From Nostoc sp. MG11 (GTDB lineage Bacteria; Cyanobacteriota; Cyanobacteriia; Cyanobacteriales; Nostocaceae): a stretch of 64,000 bases of DNA. The notes below the pieces were generated by a model, which was not told the DNA's origin, ran no database searches, and saw only the letters and a program-made list of their open reading frames with translations. The position numbers were made by a program, and so were the translations under genes. Positions within the stretch are counted from its first letter, which is position 1, and every line of letters begins with the position of its first letter. This document shows positions 1 to 8,151 of the stretch, in pieces. The DNA lies in contig NZ_JACXXN010000012.1 in NCBI RefSeq assembly GCF_014904695.1, positions 1-64,000 of the forward strand, written 5' to 3'.

Positions 1-93
1 CTGTGATTGACTTTTTTGCACAAGCACTGCTGGCTAATTCTAATAATTATCTGTCTCGCCCATCTCTGCTTCCTAAATATTAGACCTGAATCC

Positions 94-246
94 TTACTCC
101 AAAACTTTAAGGGTAACTCGTTGATCATTTTCCACCCAAAATTTTAAGTCTTCTAAAAATTCAGGTTGAAATACTGTTTTTCTTTGCTTTGGAGTTGCTG
201 GATTTTCTGGTTTTGATTGGTTTTTGATGTTCTGCTTCTTGGTCAA
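94..246 (-). pseudogene. YoeB/Txe-type toxin remnant
   Basis: Downstream of and overlapping the antitoxin gene, in another frame, a reading frame can be followed from a possible TTG at 246 to a TAA at 94-96 (50 codons). Its second half reads VFQPEFLEDLKFWVEND and then QRVTLKVLE, which matches the N-terminal third of YoeB/Txe endoribonucleases (FxPEaxEDLxyWxxxD then K/R-rich helix). The family is usually 80-95 residues and ends in a conserved WSRRI...HRLVY core with the catalytic His. None of this is found after the stop, in any frame, up to the window edge. It is therefore a toxin that has lost its catalytic half. Calling it a remnant rests on reading motifs, not on an alignment. Confidence 0.6.
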
Positions 247-520
247 ATCCTAACTCCTTACTAAGATCATCCAAGCTTTGAGATTTCACAACTCCTGATT
301 TAGCTCGATTTAAAGCTGTTAGCAAACGTTCAGCGTTACGAGGGGAACGTAAAAGATGAGCAGTTTCTAGAATACTAGAAAGTTCGTCAACAGCTATTAA
401 AGCTACATTTTCAGCATTACGACGTGTAATGATTACAAAATCGCGTTCTGAAGTAACTTTCTGGCACAGTTCAGACAGCTTTTCTCGTGCTTGTGTGTAA
501 GTATAAGTTTCAAAAACCAT
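161..520 (-). CDS. YefM/Phd-type antitoxin
   Basis: Small antitoxin of the Phd/YefM family, expected to bind its own operator and neutralise a YoeB-like RNase. The N-terminus (VFETYTYTQAREKLSELCQKV) and the following strand-helix pattern (DFVIITRRNAENVALIAVDELSSILET, then HLLRSPRNAERLL) are typical of YefM. The start is placed at the ATG at 520 rather than three codons upstream, because MVFETYTYTQAR aligns with the usual family start. The C-terminal 25 residues are Lys/Ser-rich and longer than usual, and they overlap the start of the toxin remnant. The frame is intact although the toxin is broken. A TGTACA-containing inverted repeat lies about 55 bp upstream. Confidence 0.82.
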   Translation of the reverse strand: MVFETYTYTQAREKLSELCQKVTSERDFVIITRRNAENVALIAVDELSSILETAHLLRSPRNAERLLTALNRAKSGVVKSQSLDDLSKELGFDQEAEHQKPIKTRKSSNSKAKKNSIST

Positions 521-574
521 AAGTATCAAAAGTTTCCTTTGTACTTGTAAATTGAATTAAGTACATTTTCACTT

Positions 575-601
575 AACCTGTACACAAAGTCTGTACAGGT
601 T
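575..601. promoter_or_regulatory. Probable YefM operator, inverted repeat with two TGTACA cores
   Basis: Two perfect 10-base arms, AACCTGTACA (575-584) and TGTACAGGTT (592-601), are separated by 7 bases. Each arm contains the hexamer TGTACA, the core recognition element of the E. coli yefM-yoeB operator. The site is 55 to 81 bp upstream of the antitoxin start on the minus strand, where an autoregulatory operator would be expected. Function is inferred from motif and position. Confidence 0.6.
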
Positions 602-1071
602 GATGCTTTTATCGTAACATCACAGAAATTGATAAAGTAAAATTTTCAAAAAACCTGGTCAAAAAATTCTGACTAATTGGGGTCAAAAACATTATAGGCT
701 GCGGATTACAGGGTCTACAGTCTAACGATGAAAATAAATGCGATCGCATTTATTGAGGGGTGACAAGCACACGTCAGTCGATAACCCGCAACTTTGGTTA
801 CATAGCTACGCGTCTACGGTTGTCAATAGCTTATTAGTGACAAAATTAATATGTTACTGAGACGTCAAGATAGCAAATAATAAAATATGAAAAAAAATTA
901 ATTATTCCCCGCCTAAAATTTCCGGTTTTCTTCGGTTTGTGATGATCAATAAAAATAATAGGGTCAAATGTCATGCTTCTTGATGCGAAGGAACTCTTAG
1001 ATTTTTCGCTTTTTCTAATCTGACATATTGTTATTATTACTACATTTTTCCATCAGATTCAGGAGGAGCAA
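602..1071. other. Intergenic stretch without a recognisable gene
   Basis: No convincing reading frame is visible. It contains a 22-bp palindrome centred on a HIP1 octamer (733-754) and AT-rich DNA from about 880 onwards. It ends in a strong Shine-Dalgarno (AGGAGGAGCAA, 1061-1071) in front of the ATG at 1072. Confidence 0.5.
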
Positions 1072-1376
1072 ATGTCTTCATTTATCAATGAATACTTAAC
1101 AGCAATTAGCACTTACTGCGAATCAGTTTGTTTGTGGTGACGTTAATTCCTGATAAAACTCTACTCTAGATAGATACAAGTAACTATGCTGAAAAATGTA
1201 AAGAATTGATGGTATCTTTGAGCAAATTTTAAAGGAAAAGTAAAGGGTTTCGTGCCATTTTGGCAGGTTTTTATCAGACAGATGGGATATTAGTAGATTG
1301 TACCAATCGTTATTGTTATTCACACACTAGTTGCTATCTACCGAAAACGGCTAAAGCTAAGCCAATCCCGATATAG
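1072..1376 (+). pseudogene. Decayed Cys-rich RiPP precursor peptide gene (candidate)
   Basis: A very good Shine-Dalgarno precedes an ATG at 1072. The first frame runs only 22 codons (MSSFINEYLTAISTYCESVC, then LW) to a TGA at 1138-1140. In another frame, coding-like sequence continues: helix-like NYAEKCKELMVSLSKF (1182-1229), a TAA at 1230-1232, then open to 1376. That last part contains GFRAILAGFYQTDGILV and then DCTNRYCYSHTSCYLP, a segment rich in Cys, Ser and Thr like a lanthipeptide core. Restoring one frameshift near 1127-1135 and two stops (1167-1169 and 1230-1232) would give about 100 codons, leader then core. It lies directly upstream of a kinase/HopA1 dehydratase-type pair. The start and core are visible; that they were once one gene is inference. 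A functional 22-residue peptide is the alternative. Confidence 0.42.
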
Positions 1377-1421
1377 GTATAGGTGATTCTCTCCGCAATT
1401 TTAGGAACTAGGAAATAATAC

Positions 1422-2657
1422 ATGGTATTATCACTGTCTTCTCATAACGTTATCCAGTATTTGCAAGATGCAGGTCTGTGTAGCTCAGAAGATGGCGCAG
1501 CAAATGAATCTGAGTTACCAGAAAGTAGTAAGAATTGCAATTTACTGGTTACTCTGGCAGGTAACCGTAAACTGCTTGTTAAACAAGAACGTAATCTTAA
1601 CAATGATGGAATGCCGCAAGAGTTTTTTAATGAGTGGCTATTTCATCAGTTACTTCAACAGTTTCCGGTTCTAGGCAACATTTCTGCGATCGCATCACTA
1701 GTGCTGCACTTTGATGAGGAAAATTCTATCCTTGTTCGCAATTATCTCAGTGAATATTTGGAACTTGGGAGAGTATATCACAGAAATGATATTTTTCCAC
1801 TAGAAATTGCCTCCGCTATTGGCACTACTTTGGCTGGTCTGCATCGTGCAACCTTCAATCGCCGAGAATATAGTGATTTCATGGCAACTGCTCCTCAAGG
1901 ACAGTTTCGCTATGGCTATTACAACCCGGCGCAAGGAATAGGGTCAATTAGTCCAGAGATTTTTGGTACAGTTCCCAGCGAGGCGCTAAAGTTTTATATT
2001 CTCTATCAGCGCTACGAAAGTTTAGAATCAGCAATTGCTGATTTAGCAAATGAGTGGCATCCTTGCTGCCTAACACATAACGACCTGAAATTAAATAACA
2101 TTTTAGTTCATTCTAGGTGGGAGCAGCTAGACAATTGTCTAGTGCGGCTAATTGACTGGGAAGCCTGCTCTTGGGGAGATCCAGCATTTGATTTAGGAAC
2201 TTTACTAGCAAGCTATTTAGAAATTTGGCTATCTAGTCTTGTAGTAGACCCCACAATTGAATTAGAAGAATCTTTGCATTTGGCGATGACACCTCTAGAG
2301 GTTATACAACCTTCAATAGTTGCCTTAATTAGAGCTTATCTCAATGCTTTTCCCATGATTTTGGAATACCGTCGTGATTTTATTTTGCGCGTTATTCAAT
2401 TTGCGGGGCTGGCACTGATTCATCAAATTCAAGAGATGATTACGTGCCGCAAATACTTTGATAATGCTGACATCTGTATGCTTCAAGTCGCTAAAAGTTT
2501 GCTCACTATGCCTGAGCAATCTGTACTGACTATTTTCGGCATATCTGAGTCAGAAATTCTCAAACCTGTGGGAAACCTTCATAAAGTTCCTCAACCAGAA
2601 AAAGAGCAGCAAGTACTTCGCATTTATTATGAAAAAACTCGGCTGCGTGGCTGTTAA
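1422..2657 (+). CDS. APH-fold phosphotransferase, RiPP Ser/Thr kinase type
   Basis: 411-residue protein with an aminoglycoside-phosphotransferase/choline-kinase fold. Visible are a candidate ATP Lys (LLVKQE, K54), the catalytic loop HNDLKLNN (residues 219-226, D221 and N226) and the metal-binding IDWE (244-247) followed by GDPAFDLG. By itself this family is broad (antibiotic, homoserine or sugar kinases). The partner is what matters: the next gene on the same strand is a HopA1-family protein. APH-type kinase plus HopA1-like lyase pairs phosphorylate and then eliminate Ser/Thr in class V lanthipeptide (LxmK/LxmY) and thioviridamide-type (TvaC/TvaD) pathways. A similar dehydratase role here is inferred. 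A hairpin that could end or attenuate transcription lies between the two genes. Confidence 0.75.
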   Translation: MVLSLSSHNVIQYLQDAGLCSSEDGAANESELPESSKNCNLLVTLAGNRKLLVKQERNLNNDGMPQEFFNEWLFHQLLQQFPVLGNISAIASLVLHFDEENSILVRNYLSEYLELGRVYHRNDIFPLEIASAIGTTLAGLHRATFNRREYSDFMATAPQGQFRYGYYNPAQGIGSISPEIFGTVPSEALKFYILYQRYESLESAIADLANEWHPCCLTHNDLKLNNILVHSRWEQLDNCLVRLIDWEACSWGDPAFDLGTLLASYLEIWLSSLVVDPTIELEESLHLAMTPLEVIQPSIVALIRAYLNAFPMILEYRRDFILRVIQFAGLALIHQIQEMITCRKYFDNADICMLQVAKSLLTMPEQSVLTIFGISESEILKPVGNLHKVPQPEKEQQVLRIYYEKTRLRGC

Positions 2658-2666
2658 TAGCACATA

Positions 2667-2723
2667 ACAGAACAATTTAAAAGATAATTAAGATATTTTG
2701 AATTGTTCTGTATGCTATTTTTT
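2667..2723 (+). terminator. Hairpin with T-run after the kinase gene
   Basis: An 11-bp perfect stem (2667-2677 with 2701-2711), a 23-base loop and a T-rich tail (2717-2723) start nine bases after the kinase stop codon. The long loop makes it a weaker terminator than usual. It may only reduce read-through into the HopA1-family gene. Confidence 0.45.
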
Positions 2724-2903
2724 GTCTAATTTGCTTAAATTGAAGTTTATGAAAAACTAGAAGGTTTTAAAATCAAATTATAGGCTAATACAAATAAATA
2801 TTTTCGATTTATCTGTGGTTACAAATTTTATATTATGCTTTTTACAAGTAGCAAAGATATTTGATACAGAGTGGTTATTGAATTTTGAGTTCTGAATCGA
2901 TTA

Positions 2904-3989
2904 ATGCTAGATTATTCTACCAATCAACTGCTAACTACACTATTCGATATTGTTAACAATATCCAGATTGAGTCAAATTTTTGTATTTACCATCCCAACT
3001 ATCAACCCTTTGCTCTGCCGACTAAAGTAGCCGACAGATTTCAGCAAACTTCCTCGGCTTTGCAGCATAAATATCTCACTTTGCTATTGCGAAATTTCCT
3101 TTATGGAATTTATTACAATGGCTCGCTGCAAACTACTTTGGCAGTTAATACCGAAAGTACAAATCACACGCAGTGCCATAATTTAGAAACCGATTCCGCC
3201 TTGGGAATTGATTGGGAATTTTATGGGCAACTGCATGAGTGTAATTATGGTATCGGTTATTTTGACCCTAGTTGGCGGGTGTTGCGGCAAGAGCCTGATG
3301 GTAGTATGGCTGTGGCTAAAGGCGGTTTGACACTTTATGTTGAGCCAAACTGTCATCTCAAACCCAGGATGAAATCTGCCAAAGCGGGTGAGCTAGTAGC
3401 CATCTGGATGCCCAAAAATCGTCTGCAAAACGGTTGTTATGTAGCAGTTAGCAATATTGGACAAGAACGGCAAAACCCAGATGCGGATTTGGGAGCAGGG
3501 AGAATCTATTTTAATTTCACCCCATCTGGTGCGATCGCGCTCATGCAAAGCCTAACTCAGCAACTAAATGCAGCGGCTATTCCTTTTAGCTTTCAGGTTC
3601 TCTACAACCCCTCTGCATACGAACGCTATGACTCAGGGGTACTCTTCTTTGAACTTCACGACTATCCAGCCATCCGCGAAATCCTTCAGGCTGTTTATAC
3701 AGAACATCAATCCCATTTTCAAACCGAAATACCACTATTTACGAAATTTTTAGCCCCAGGACTGAGTTTAGCTGAGGAACCAACTCAAAAATTTGCGGCG
3801 CAAGAGAGTTTTGGGATGAACCGTTGCCAAATTGTAGCTAATGCATTGTTAGAGGCTTGGCAAAAAGGTAAGAATGCAATGGAGGAGCGGATGAGGGTAA
3901 TTGACCAACACTTTGCACAGCATTCAATTGATTTACAGCATCCTTATCTAAATCCTAGTTCTGAAGATATATATTACCCCTTAAATTAA
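2904..3989 (+). CDS. HopA1-family protein, candidate phospho-Ser/Thr lyase
   Basis: 361-residue protein resembling the 'T3SS effector HopA1' family found in many cyanobacterial genomes. Characteristic stretches are GCYVAVSNIG, then GAGRIYFNFTPSGAIALMQSL (about residues 190-215, the R-I-Y-F-N element) and SGVLFFELHDY (about 247-257). Despite the name, bacterial RiPP clusters use this fold (LxmY, TvaD) as a lyase that eliminates phosphate from phosphorylated Ser/Thr of a precursor peptide. It stands 246 bp downstream of the APH-type kinase, co-directional. No cyclase (LxmX type), protease or exporter is seen nearby, so the pathway is incomplete or uses genes elsewhere. Family assignment is fairly secure, function inferred. 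Confidence 0.72.
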   Translation: MLDYSTNQLLTTLFDIVNNIQIESNFCIYHPNYQPFALPTKVADRFQQTSSALQHKYLTLLLRNFLYGIYYNGSLQTTLAVNTESTNHTQCHNLETDSALGIDWEFYGQLHECNYGIGYFDPSWRVLRQEPDGSMAVAKGGLTLYVEPNCHLKPRMKSAKAGELVAIWMPKNRLQNGCYVAVSNIGQERQNPDADLGAGRIYFNFTPSGAIALMQSLTQQLNAAAIPFSFQVLYNPSAYERYDSGVLFFELHDYPAIREILQAVYTEHQSHFQTEIPLFTKFLAPGLSLAEEPTQKFAAQESFGMNRCQIVANALLEAWQKGKNAMEERMRVIDQHFAQHSIDLQHPYLNPSSEDIYYPLN

Positions 3990-4015
3990 TAATTTTAGTT
4001 ACAGTAAAATTATAG

Positions 4016-4040
4016 AGCAGGTTTATTGCCTGCTATTTTT
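4016..4040 (+). terminator. Rho-independent terminator
   Basis: A 6-bp stem AGCAGG/CCTGCT (4016-4021 with 4029-4034), a 7-base loop and a following T-run stand between the HopA1-family gene and the thioesterase gene. Confidence 0.6.
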
Positions 4041-4060
4041 ATGATTTAAAATTTTGAAAA

Positions 4061-4507
4061 ATGCCTTTTACTTATAATCGAACAGTTCACTTTCAAGATA
4101 CTGATGCTGCTGGGGTAGTTTATTTTGCTAATGTTTTGGGTATTTGTCATGAAGCTTACGAAGAATCTCTAGAAACATCAGGTATTAATATTAAGGGTTT
4201 TTTCAGTAACTCATCTGTAGCTTTTCCGATTGTTCATGCTAGTGTAGATTTTTTGCGCCCAATGTTTTGCGGTGATAAGTTAGTGATTAGCTTAATGCCC
4301 CAAAAATTAGGTATTGATAAGTTTGAAATTGCTTATGAAATTTCAGTTGGTGATATGGTTGTTGCTAAGGCAATTACTAGACACGTTTGTATTGAAGTGA
4401 GTAGTAGAAGTAAGCAGGAATTGCCTGATGAGATTATTCGGTGGTTGGAAACGAACCGCAGAGAAGCAGAGGGCGCAGAGAGAAGAAAGTCAAGAGAGAT
4501 TATGTAA
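4061..4507 (+). CDS. 1,4-dihydroxy-2-naphthoyl-CoA thioesterase (hot-dog fold)
   Basis: 148-residue single hot-dog thioesterase of the 4-hydroxybenzoyl-CoA thioesterase type. The N-terminal signature [24 protein letters not shown] (residues 11-34) contains the conserved catalytic Asp. In cyanobacteria this family releases CoA from DHNA-CoA before prenylation in phylloquinone synthesis, and the neighbouring menE, menC, menA and menF support that. The gene is convergent with menE and the two overlap by 18 bp at their 3' ends. The last 20 residues are Glu/Arg-rich and look like an extension into low-complexity repeat DNA. Confidence 0.85.
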   Translation: MPFTYNRTVHFQDTDAAGVVYFANVLGICHEAYEESLETSGINIKGFFSNSSVAFPIVHASVDFLRPMFCGDKLVISLMPQKLGIDKFEIAYEISVGDMVVAKAITRHVCIEVSSRSKQELPDEIIRWLETNRREAEGAERRKSREIM

Positions 4508-5875
4508 GAATTTTGTGGCTATTTGCTGTAGTTTTTGACGGTTGATTTTACCTTGGGAGTTGCGGGGTAAACTTTGCTGAGGAATCCAATGTTTGGGGAT
4601 TTTAAATTTGCTAAGTTTGTCTTTGAGTAGGGTTTGGATTTCTAAGGTAGAGATATTTGAGTTTTGAGGAATATAAATGGCTGTTAATGCTTGTCCCCAG
4701 TATTTATCTGGTATGCCGATAATACAAATATCAGCAACCGTTTTAGTTGCTAATATCGCTGACTCAATTTCTGCTGGGTAGATATTTTCACCGCCTGTAA
4801 TGATTTTATCGCTACTACGTCCAACAATATTTAAATAACCTTGGTTATCTAAAAAACCTAAGTCATCTACTTGGAAATAATCTTGTATTTTCTCAGTTGG
4901 ATAATAGTAGCCAAGCGCTAAAGATTTTGCTTGGATAGTAATATTTCCTATTTGATTTGAATTTAAAATTTCGCCTTGTTGATTACGAATTGTTACATGG
5001 GCATGGGGGAGAATCTGACCACTGCTTATTTTACTTTTGAGAAAATCATCGGGTTTAAGGGTAGCAATTTGAGAGGCGGTTTCTGTCATACCGTATGTAG
5101 GTGATAACCGGATGCAATGGAATCTCGCTTTTTCTAGCAGTTCATTCCATGCTGGCGCACCTCCCAAAAGTACGGTTTTAAATTTGGTTAGCCACTCAGT
5201 TAATTCTGGGTTTTGTAGGAGACGTTGTAACTGCGTGGGTACTAAAGATAGGAAAAATTTTGATTCTTCAATATTGAGTTTTTGACCAGACTCTACTGCT
5301 TTGAATGGTAGGATAGCCAGTTGTCCTCCGGTTGTGAAGGAGCGCATAAATTGCATCAAACCACTGACATGATATAGCGGCAATACACAAAAAGAATTTA
5401 CTTGCTTTAGCTGAAAATATTCTGTAAATCCTTGAACAGATGCCATGAGAGTTTCCCAAGTATGGATGACAAATTTAACCTGTCCCGATGTACCACCTGT
5501 GGGAATCATGATGAGTGTTGAGCGGGGGAGTGGAGGAGTGGGAGAAGGGGTAGTCTTTTCTTCCCAATCCCCAGTCCCCAGTCCCCAAATAATGTCTGGC
5601 TGTACTAAATCAAAGACTTGTTGCCATTCTTGTTTTCCCCAGTCGGGGTTACAGAGAAAAACTGAACAATTAGCTGCACAAGCAGCAAGAAAACCTGCTA
5701 AAAACTTTATTGGGTCGCGTTCGGCTAAGATAATTTTTGGTGGCGTTCCATATACTGATAACTGCGTTAGTTCTAAATATAATTCTTCAGCTATTTTATG
5801 AAACTGAAGGCTGTTATGACCAATCAGCCAATCGTGATCAGCACGTTTTTTTAGATAGTCTAAAGGTCGTTCCAT
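4490..5875 (-). CDS. menE: 2-succinylbenzoate-CoA ligase
   Basis: 461-residue adenylate-forming enzyme that activates o-succinylbenzoate to its CoA ester in phylloquinone synthesis. The P-loop-like [10 protein letters not shown] (125-134), the A5 region [11 protein letters not shown], the A7/A8 region with [20 protein letters not shown] and a C-terminal GKINRQKL are all visible. It overlaps menC by 16 bp, so the two are co-transcribed. Residues about 98-120 ([20 protein letters not shown]) are low-complexity. Their DNA (5521-5592) is the same kind of CCCCAGT heptamer repeat seen in intergenic DNA, so a repeat has been absorbed in frame just before the P-loop. Confidence 0.92.
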   Translation of the reverse strand: MERPLDYLKKRADHDWLIGHNSLQFHKIAEELYLELTQLSVYGTPPKIILAERDPIKFLAGFLAACAANCSVFLCNPDWGKQEWQQVFDLVQPDIIWGLGTGDWEEKTTPSPTPPLPRSTLIMIPTGGTSGQVKFVIHTWETLMASVQGFTEYFQLKQVNSFCVLPLYHVSGLMQFMRSFTTGGQLAILPFKAVESGQKLNIEESKFFLSLVPTQLQRLLQNPELTEWLTKFKTVLLGGAPAWNELLEKARFHCIRLSPTYGMTETASQIATLKPDDFLKSKISSGQILPHAHVTIRNQQGEILNSNQIGNITIQAKSLALGYYYPTEKIQDYFQVDDLGFLDNQGYLNIVGRSSDKIITGGENIYPAEIESAILATKTVADICIIGIPDKYWGQALTAIYIPQNSNISTLEIQTLLKDKLSKFKIPKHWIPQQSLPRNSQGKINRQKLQQIATKFLHNLS

Positions 5876-6894
5876 AGACTTTGAAGCCAGGTTTCTTTGG
5901 GTTCAAAAAAGTGGTTGATGCCAAAACCAACTGCTCTGTTATTTTGAGATAATTCCGCTGCTAGTTGGAGTGCTGCAAGTCTTGCGATCGCAGTTTCAAA
6001 TACTGATGAAAATACAGCATCAATTTTATGCTGTTGGCAAAATTGTCGTAGCCGAGATGGTGAACCGACTATCCCAGGCTTAATAACAAAAATTTCTCGC
6101 CAACCTTGTTGATAACAGGTGACAAGTTGGTTGAATGTGGCGACAGACTCATCTAAAGCGATCGCAGTCCCATAACATATACTTAATTCCAGCATTTCCT
6201 GAAATTGCTCAATAGGTAGCGGTTGTTCGATAAATTCAATTTCTACAGATATTTCTTCATTCGCCTTGATATTGTCGCAATTCCACAGCCATAAGTTAGC
6301 TTCTTCATAGCTGAGTCCGCCGTTAGCATCTAATCGCAGTTTTGTAGAAGTTGGTAAGCTATGCGTAAGTATGTTAAAAATTTCTAGTTCATGAGCGATC
6401 GCATACACACCAATTTTCCATTTAAACGTACGATATCCCTGCTGCCATAACGTTTCCCACTGATTTAAAGCCGCTTCCCCAGCGGGTAATAAGCCGCTAT
6501 AGGTGAGAGATTGGGCATTGAACATTGAAGATTGGACATCGGGAAGAGACAAGGGAGAGTCTTTTTCAATAATTCCCCCCAGTCCCCAGTTCCCAGTCCC
6601 CAGTCCCTCTAGCGCTGACTCAAAACCAAATTGACAAGCAGGTAACTCATCTGAAATGGAGAAAATTGTCTCGTCTGTGATTTCCTCTGGTAATTGGCGA
6701 CAAAAATCTAAAGCTTGTTCTATGGTTTCGGAACCAAACCAGCTAATAGGGGCAATTTCTCCCCAGCCGACTCTACCTATTTCATCGGTGAGGTTGAGGA
6801 TAATCCCATCCCGGATATCCCAAATACCGTGACTGGTAGTTAAAGATTGCACAAATCTATGTCTATACGGACGAAATTTAAATCTGTATGTCAC
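5860..6894 (-). CDS. menC: o-succinylbenzoate synthase
   Basis: 344-residue enolase-superfamily enzyme that dehydrates SHCHC to o-succinylbenzoate. The active-site set is complete: KxK motif K158/K160 (FKWKIG), metal ligands D189 (RLDANGG), E223 (EFIEQPL) and D248 (ALDES), and K272 (VIKPG). It overlaps menE by 16 bp downstream. Residues about 97-130 (GLGTGNWGLGGIIEKDSPLS onward) correspond to repeat DNA at about 6510-6610, with CCCCAGT heptamers, inserted in frame between the capping domain and the barrel. This parallels menE. Confidence 0.92.
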   Translation of the reverse strand: MTYRFKFRPYRHRFVQSLTTSHGIWDIRDGIILNLTDEIGRVGWGEIAPISWFGSETIEQALDFCRQLPEEITDETIFSISDELPACQFGFESALEGLGTGNWGLGGIIEKDSPLSLPDVQSSMFNAQSLTYSGLLPAGEAALNQWETLWQQGYRTFKWKIGVYAIAHELEIFNILTHSLPTSTKLRLDANGGLSYEEANLWLWNCDNIKANEEISVEIEFIEQPLPIEQFQEMLELSICYGTAIALDESVATFNQLVTCYQQGWREIFVIKPGIVGSPSRLRQFCQQHKIDAVFSSVFETAIARLAALQLAAELSQNNRAVGFGINHFFEPKETWLQSLWNDL

Positions 6895-6991
6895 TAAAAG
6901 TCATTTGCTAAATGTCATTTGTTATTTGTAATTACAAATGACCAAGGATTAAGGACAGCCGCTACGAAAAATCTCACAACTTCTAGAGTTA

Positions 6992-7888
6992 CTAAAGCAT
7001 AAATCCCAAACCTAATAGTAAGCAACTCCAGAAATGCACGGATACGGCGATGAATTTACAGTTACTAACTTTTTCTGGCTGGTGATGATTTTTTTGGACA
7101 TGACGACATAGTTTGACGGCAAAGGGTAAACTAAACCAACTCAGCAACGTCCAAATTGGAAAAAATCCCCACAACACAAACAGCAAGGTGAGGGGATAAA
7201 TGCCACCAGTGAACCAAATTAGGAGTTGAGCAGCTTTTGCGGTTCCCAAACGGACGATAGGCGATCGCTTACCAGCAGCTATGTCATCCTTAACTTGGTG
7301 AAAGTGTGAGCAAAACAAAATTAAACTTGTGACGATGCCGACAATTATTGAGGCTGCTAAACTCGTCATTGACCAAGTTTGAGTTTGACTGTAATATGCT
7401 GCCGCTACTGCCAAGGGGCCAAAGGCGAAAAAGCAAATAATCTCGCCTAAACCTTGATATCCTAAGCGAAAGGGCGGCCCTTGGTATGTGTAGCCTAATG
7501 CACAGCAAAGCAGAATTATGCCAATAATAGTTGGGTCTTGTTGCCAAGTTGCGATCGCTAATATGCCCAGCAATCCCAAACCTAAACACAAATTTCCTAA
7601 CCAAAATATTAATGACTTATTGCCAGTTAAGTTTACCAGAGAATGGTGTTTATTTTGATCAATCCCTGTTTCGGAATCAAACACATCATTACTGATATTT
7701 TCCCACGCCAGAATTAAAATTGCCGCACCTACAAAAGTAGAAAATACTGCACCATTAAAAATTTTAGTTTCCGCAAATGCTACTGCTGTTCCTACCCAAA
7801 TAGGCATAATAGCAACGCTGTACATCGGCGGTTTAATTGCCGCCATCCATAACTTAGTGTTGGGATATAAAATCTGCTTGGTAGTCAT
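6992..7888 (-). CDS. menA: 1,4-dihydroxy-2-naphthoate prenyl (phytyl) transferase
   Basis: 298-residue integral membrane UbiA-family prenyltransferase with about eight hydrophobic helices. The first Asp-rich motif is NDVFDSETGIDQNKH (67-81) and the second is KDDIAAGKRS (about 200). It attaches the phytyl or polyprenyl chain to DHNA in the thylakoid or plasma membrane. It lies 97 bp upstream of menC on the same strand, giving the order menA-menC-menE. It is divergent from menF, with a 263-bp promoter region between them. Confidence 0.92.
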   Translation of the reverse strand: MTTKQILYPNTKLWMAAIKPPMYSVAIMPIWVGTAVAFAETKIFNGAVFSTFVGAAILILAWENISNDVFDSETGIDQNKHHSLVNLTGNKSLIFWLGNLCLGLGLLGILAIATWQQDPTIIGIILLCCALGYTYQGPPFRLGYQGLGEIICFFAFGPLAVAAAYYSQTQTWSMTSLAASIIVGIVTSLILFCSHFHQVKDDIAAGKRSPIVRLGTAKAAQLLIWFTGGIYPLTLLFVLWGFFPIWTLLSWFSLPFAVKLCRHVQKNHHQPEKVSNCKFIAVSVHFWSCLLLGLGFML

Positions 7889-8151
7889 CAGTCGTGATTA
7901 ATTAAAATACCAAAATGTTACTCACACAAGAGACTTTAGTCGTGGGGTTTTACTCAGGACTCAGAACTCAGGACTGAGTACTACTGAAGTTGCAGCCCAA
8001 TACTGAGCTTAGCTTGTTAGGGTCTGGGAACACCACAAACAAGGCAAACCACACGCTGGTGAAATGGCGACTTAATATGTTACCTGTAGAAATACGACCA
8101 CGATTAATTACACTTTAGGAAGTTAACTTAAAAAAAATTTACTTTAGATCC

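Noticed and set aside
1123-1323. 66-codon frame on the minus strand
   Set aside because: It is antisense to the Cys-rich precursor-like sequence, lacks a ribosome site and shows no domain; the plus-strand reading explains the region better.
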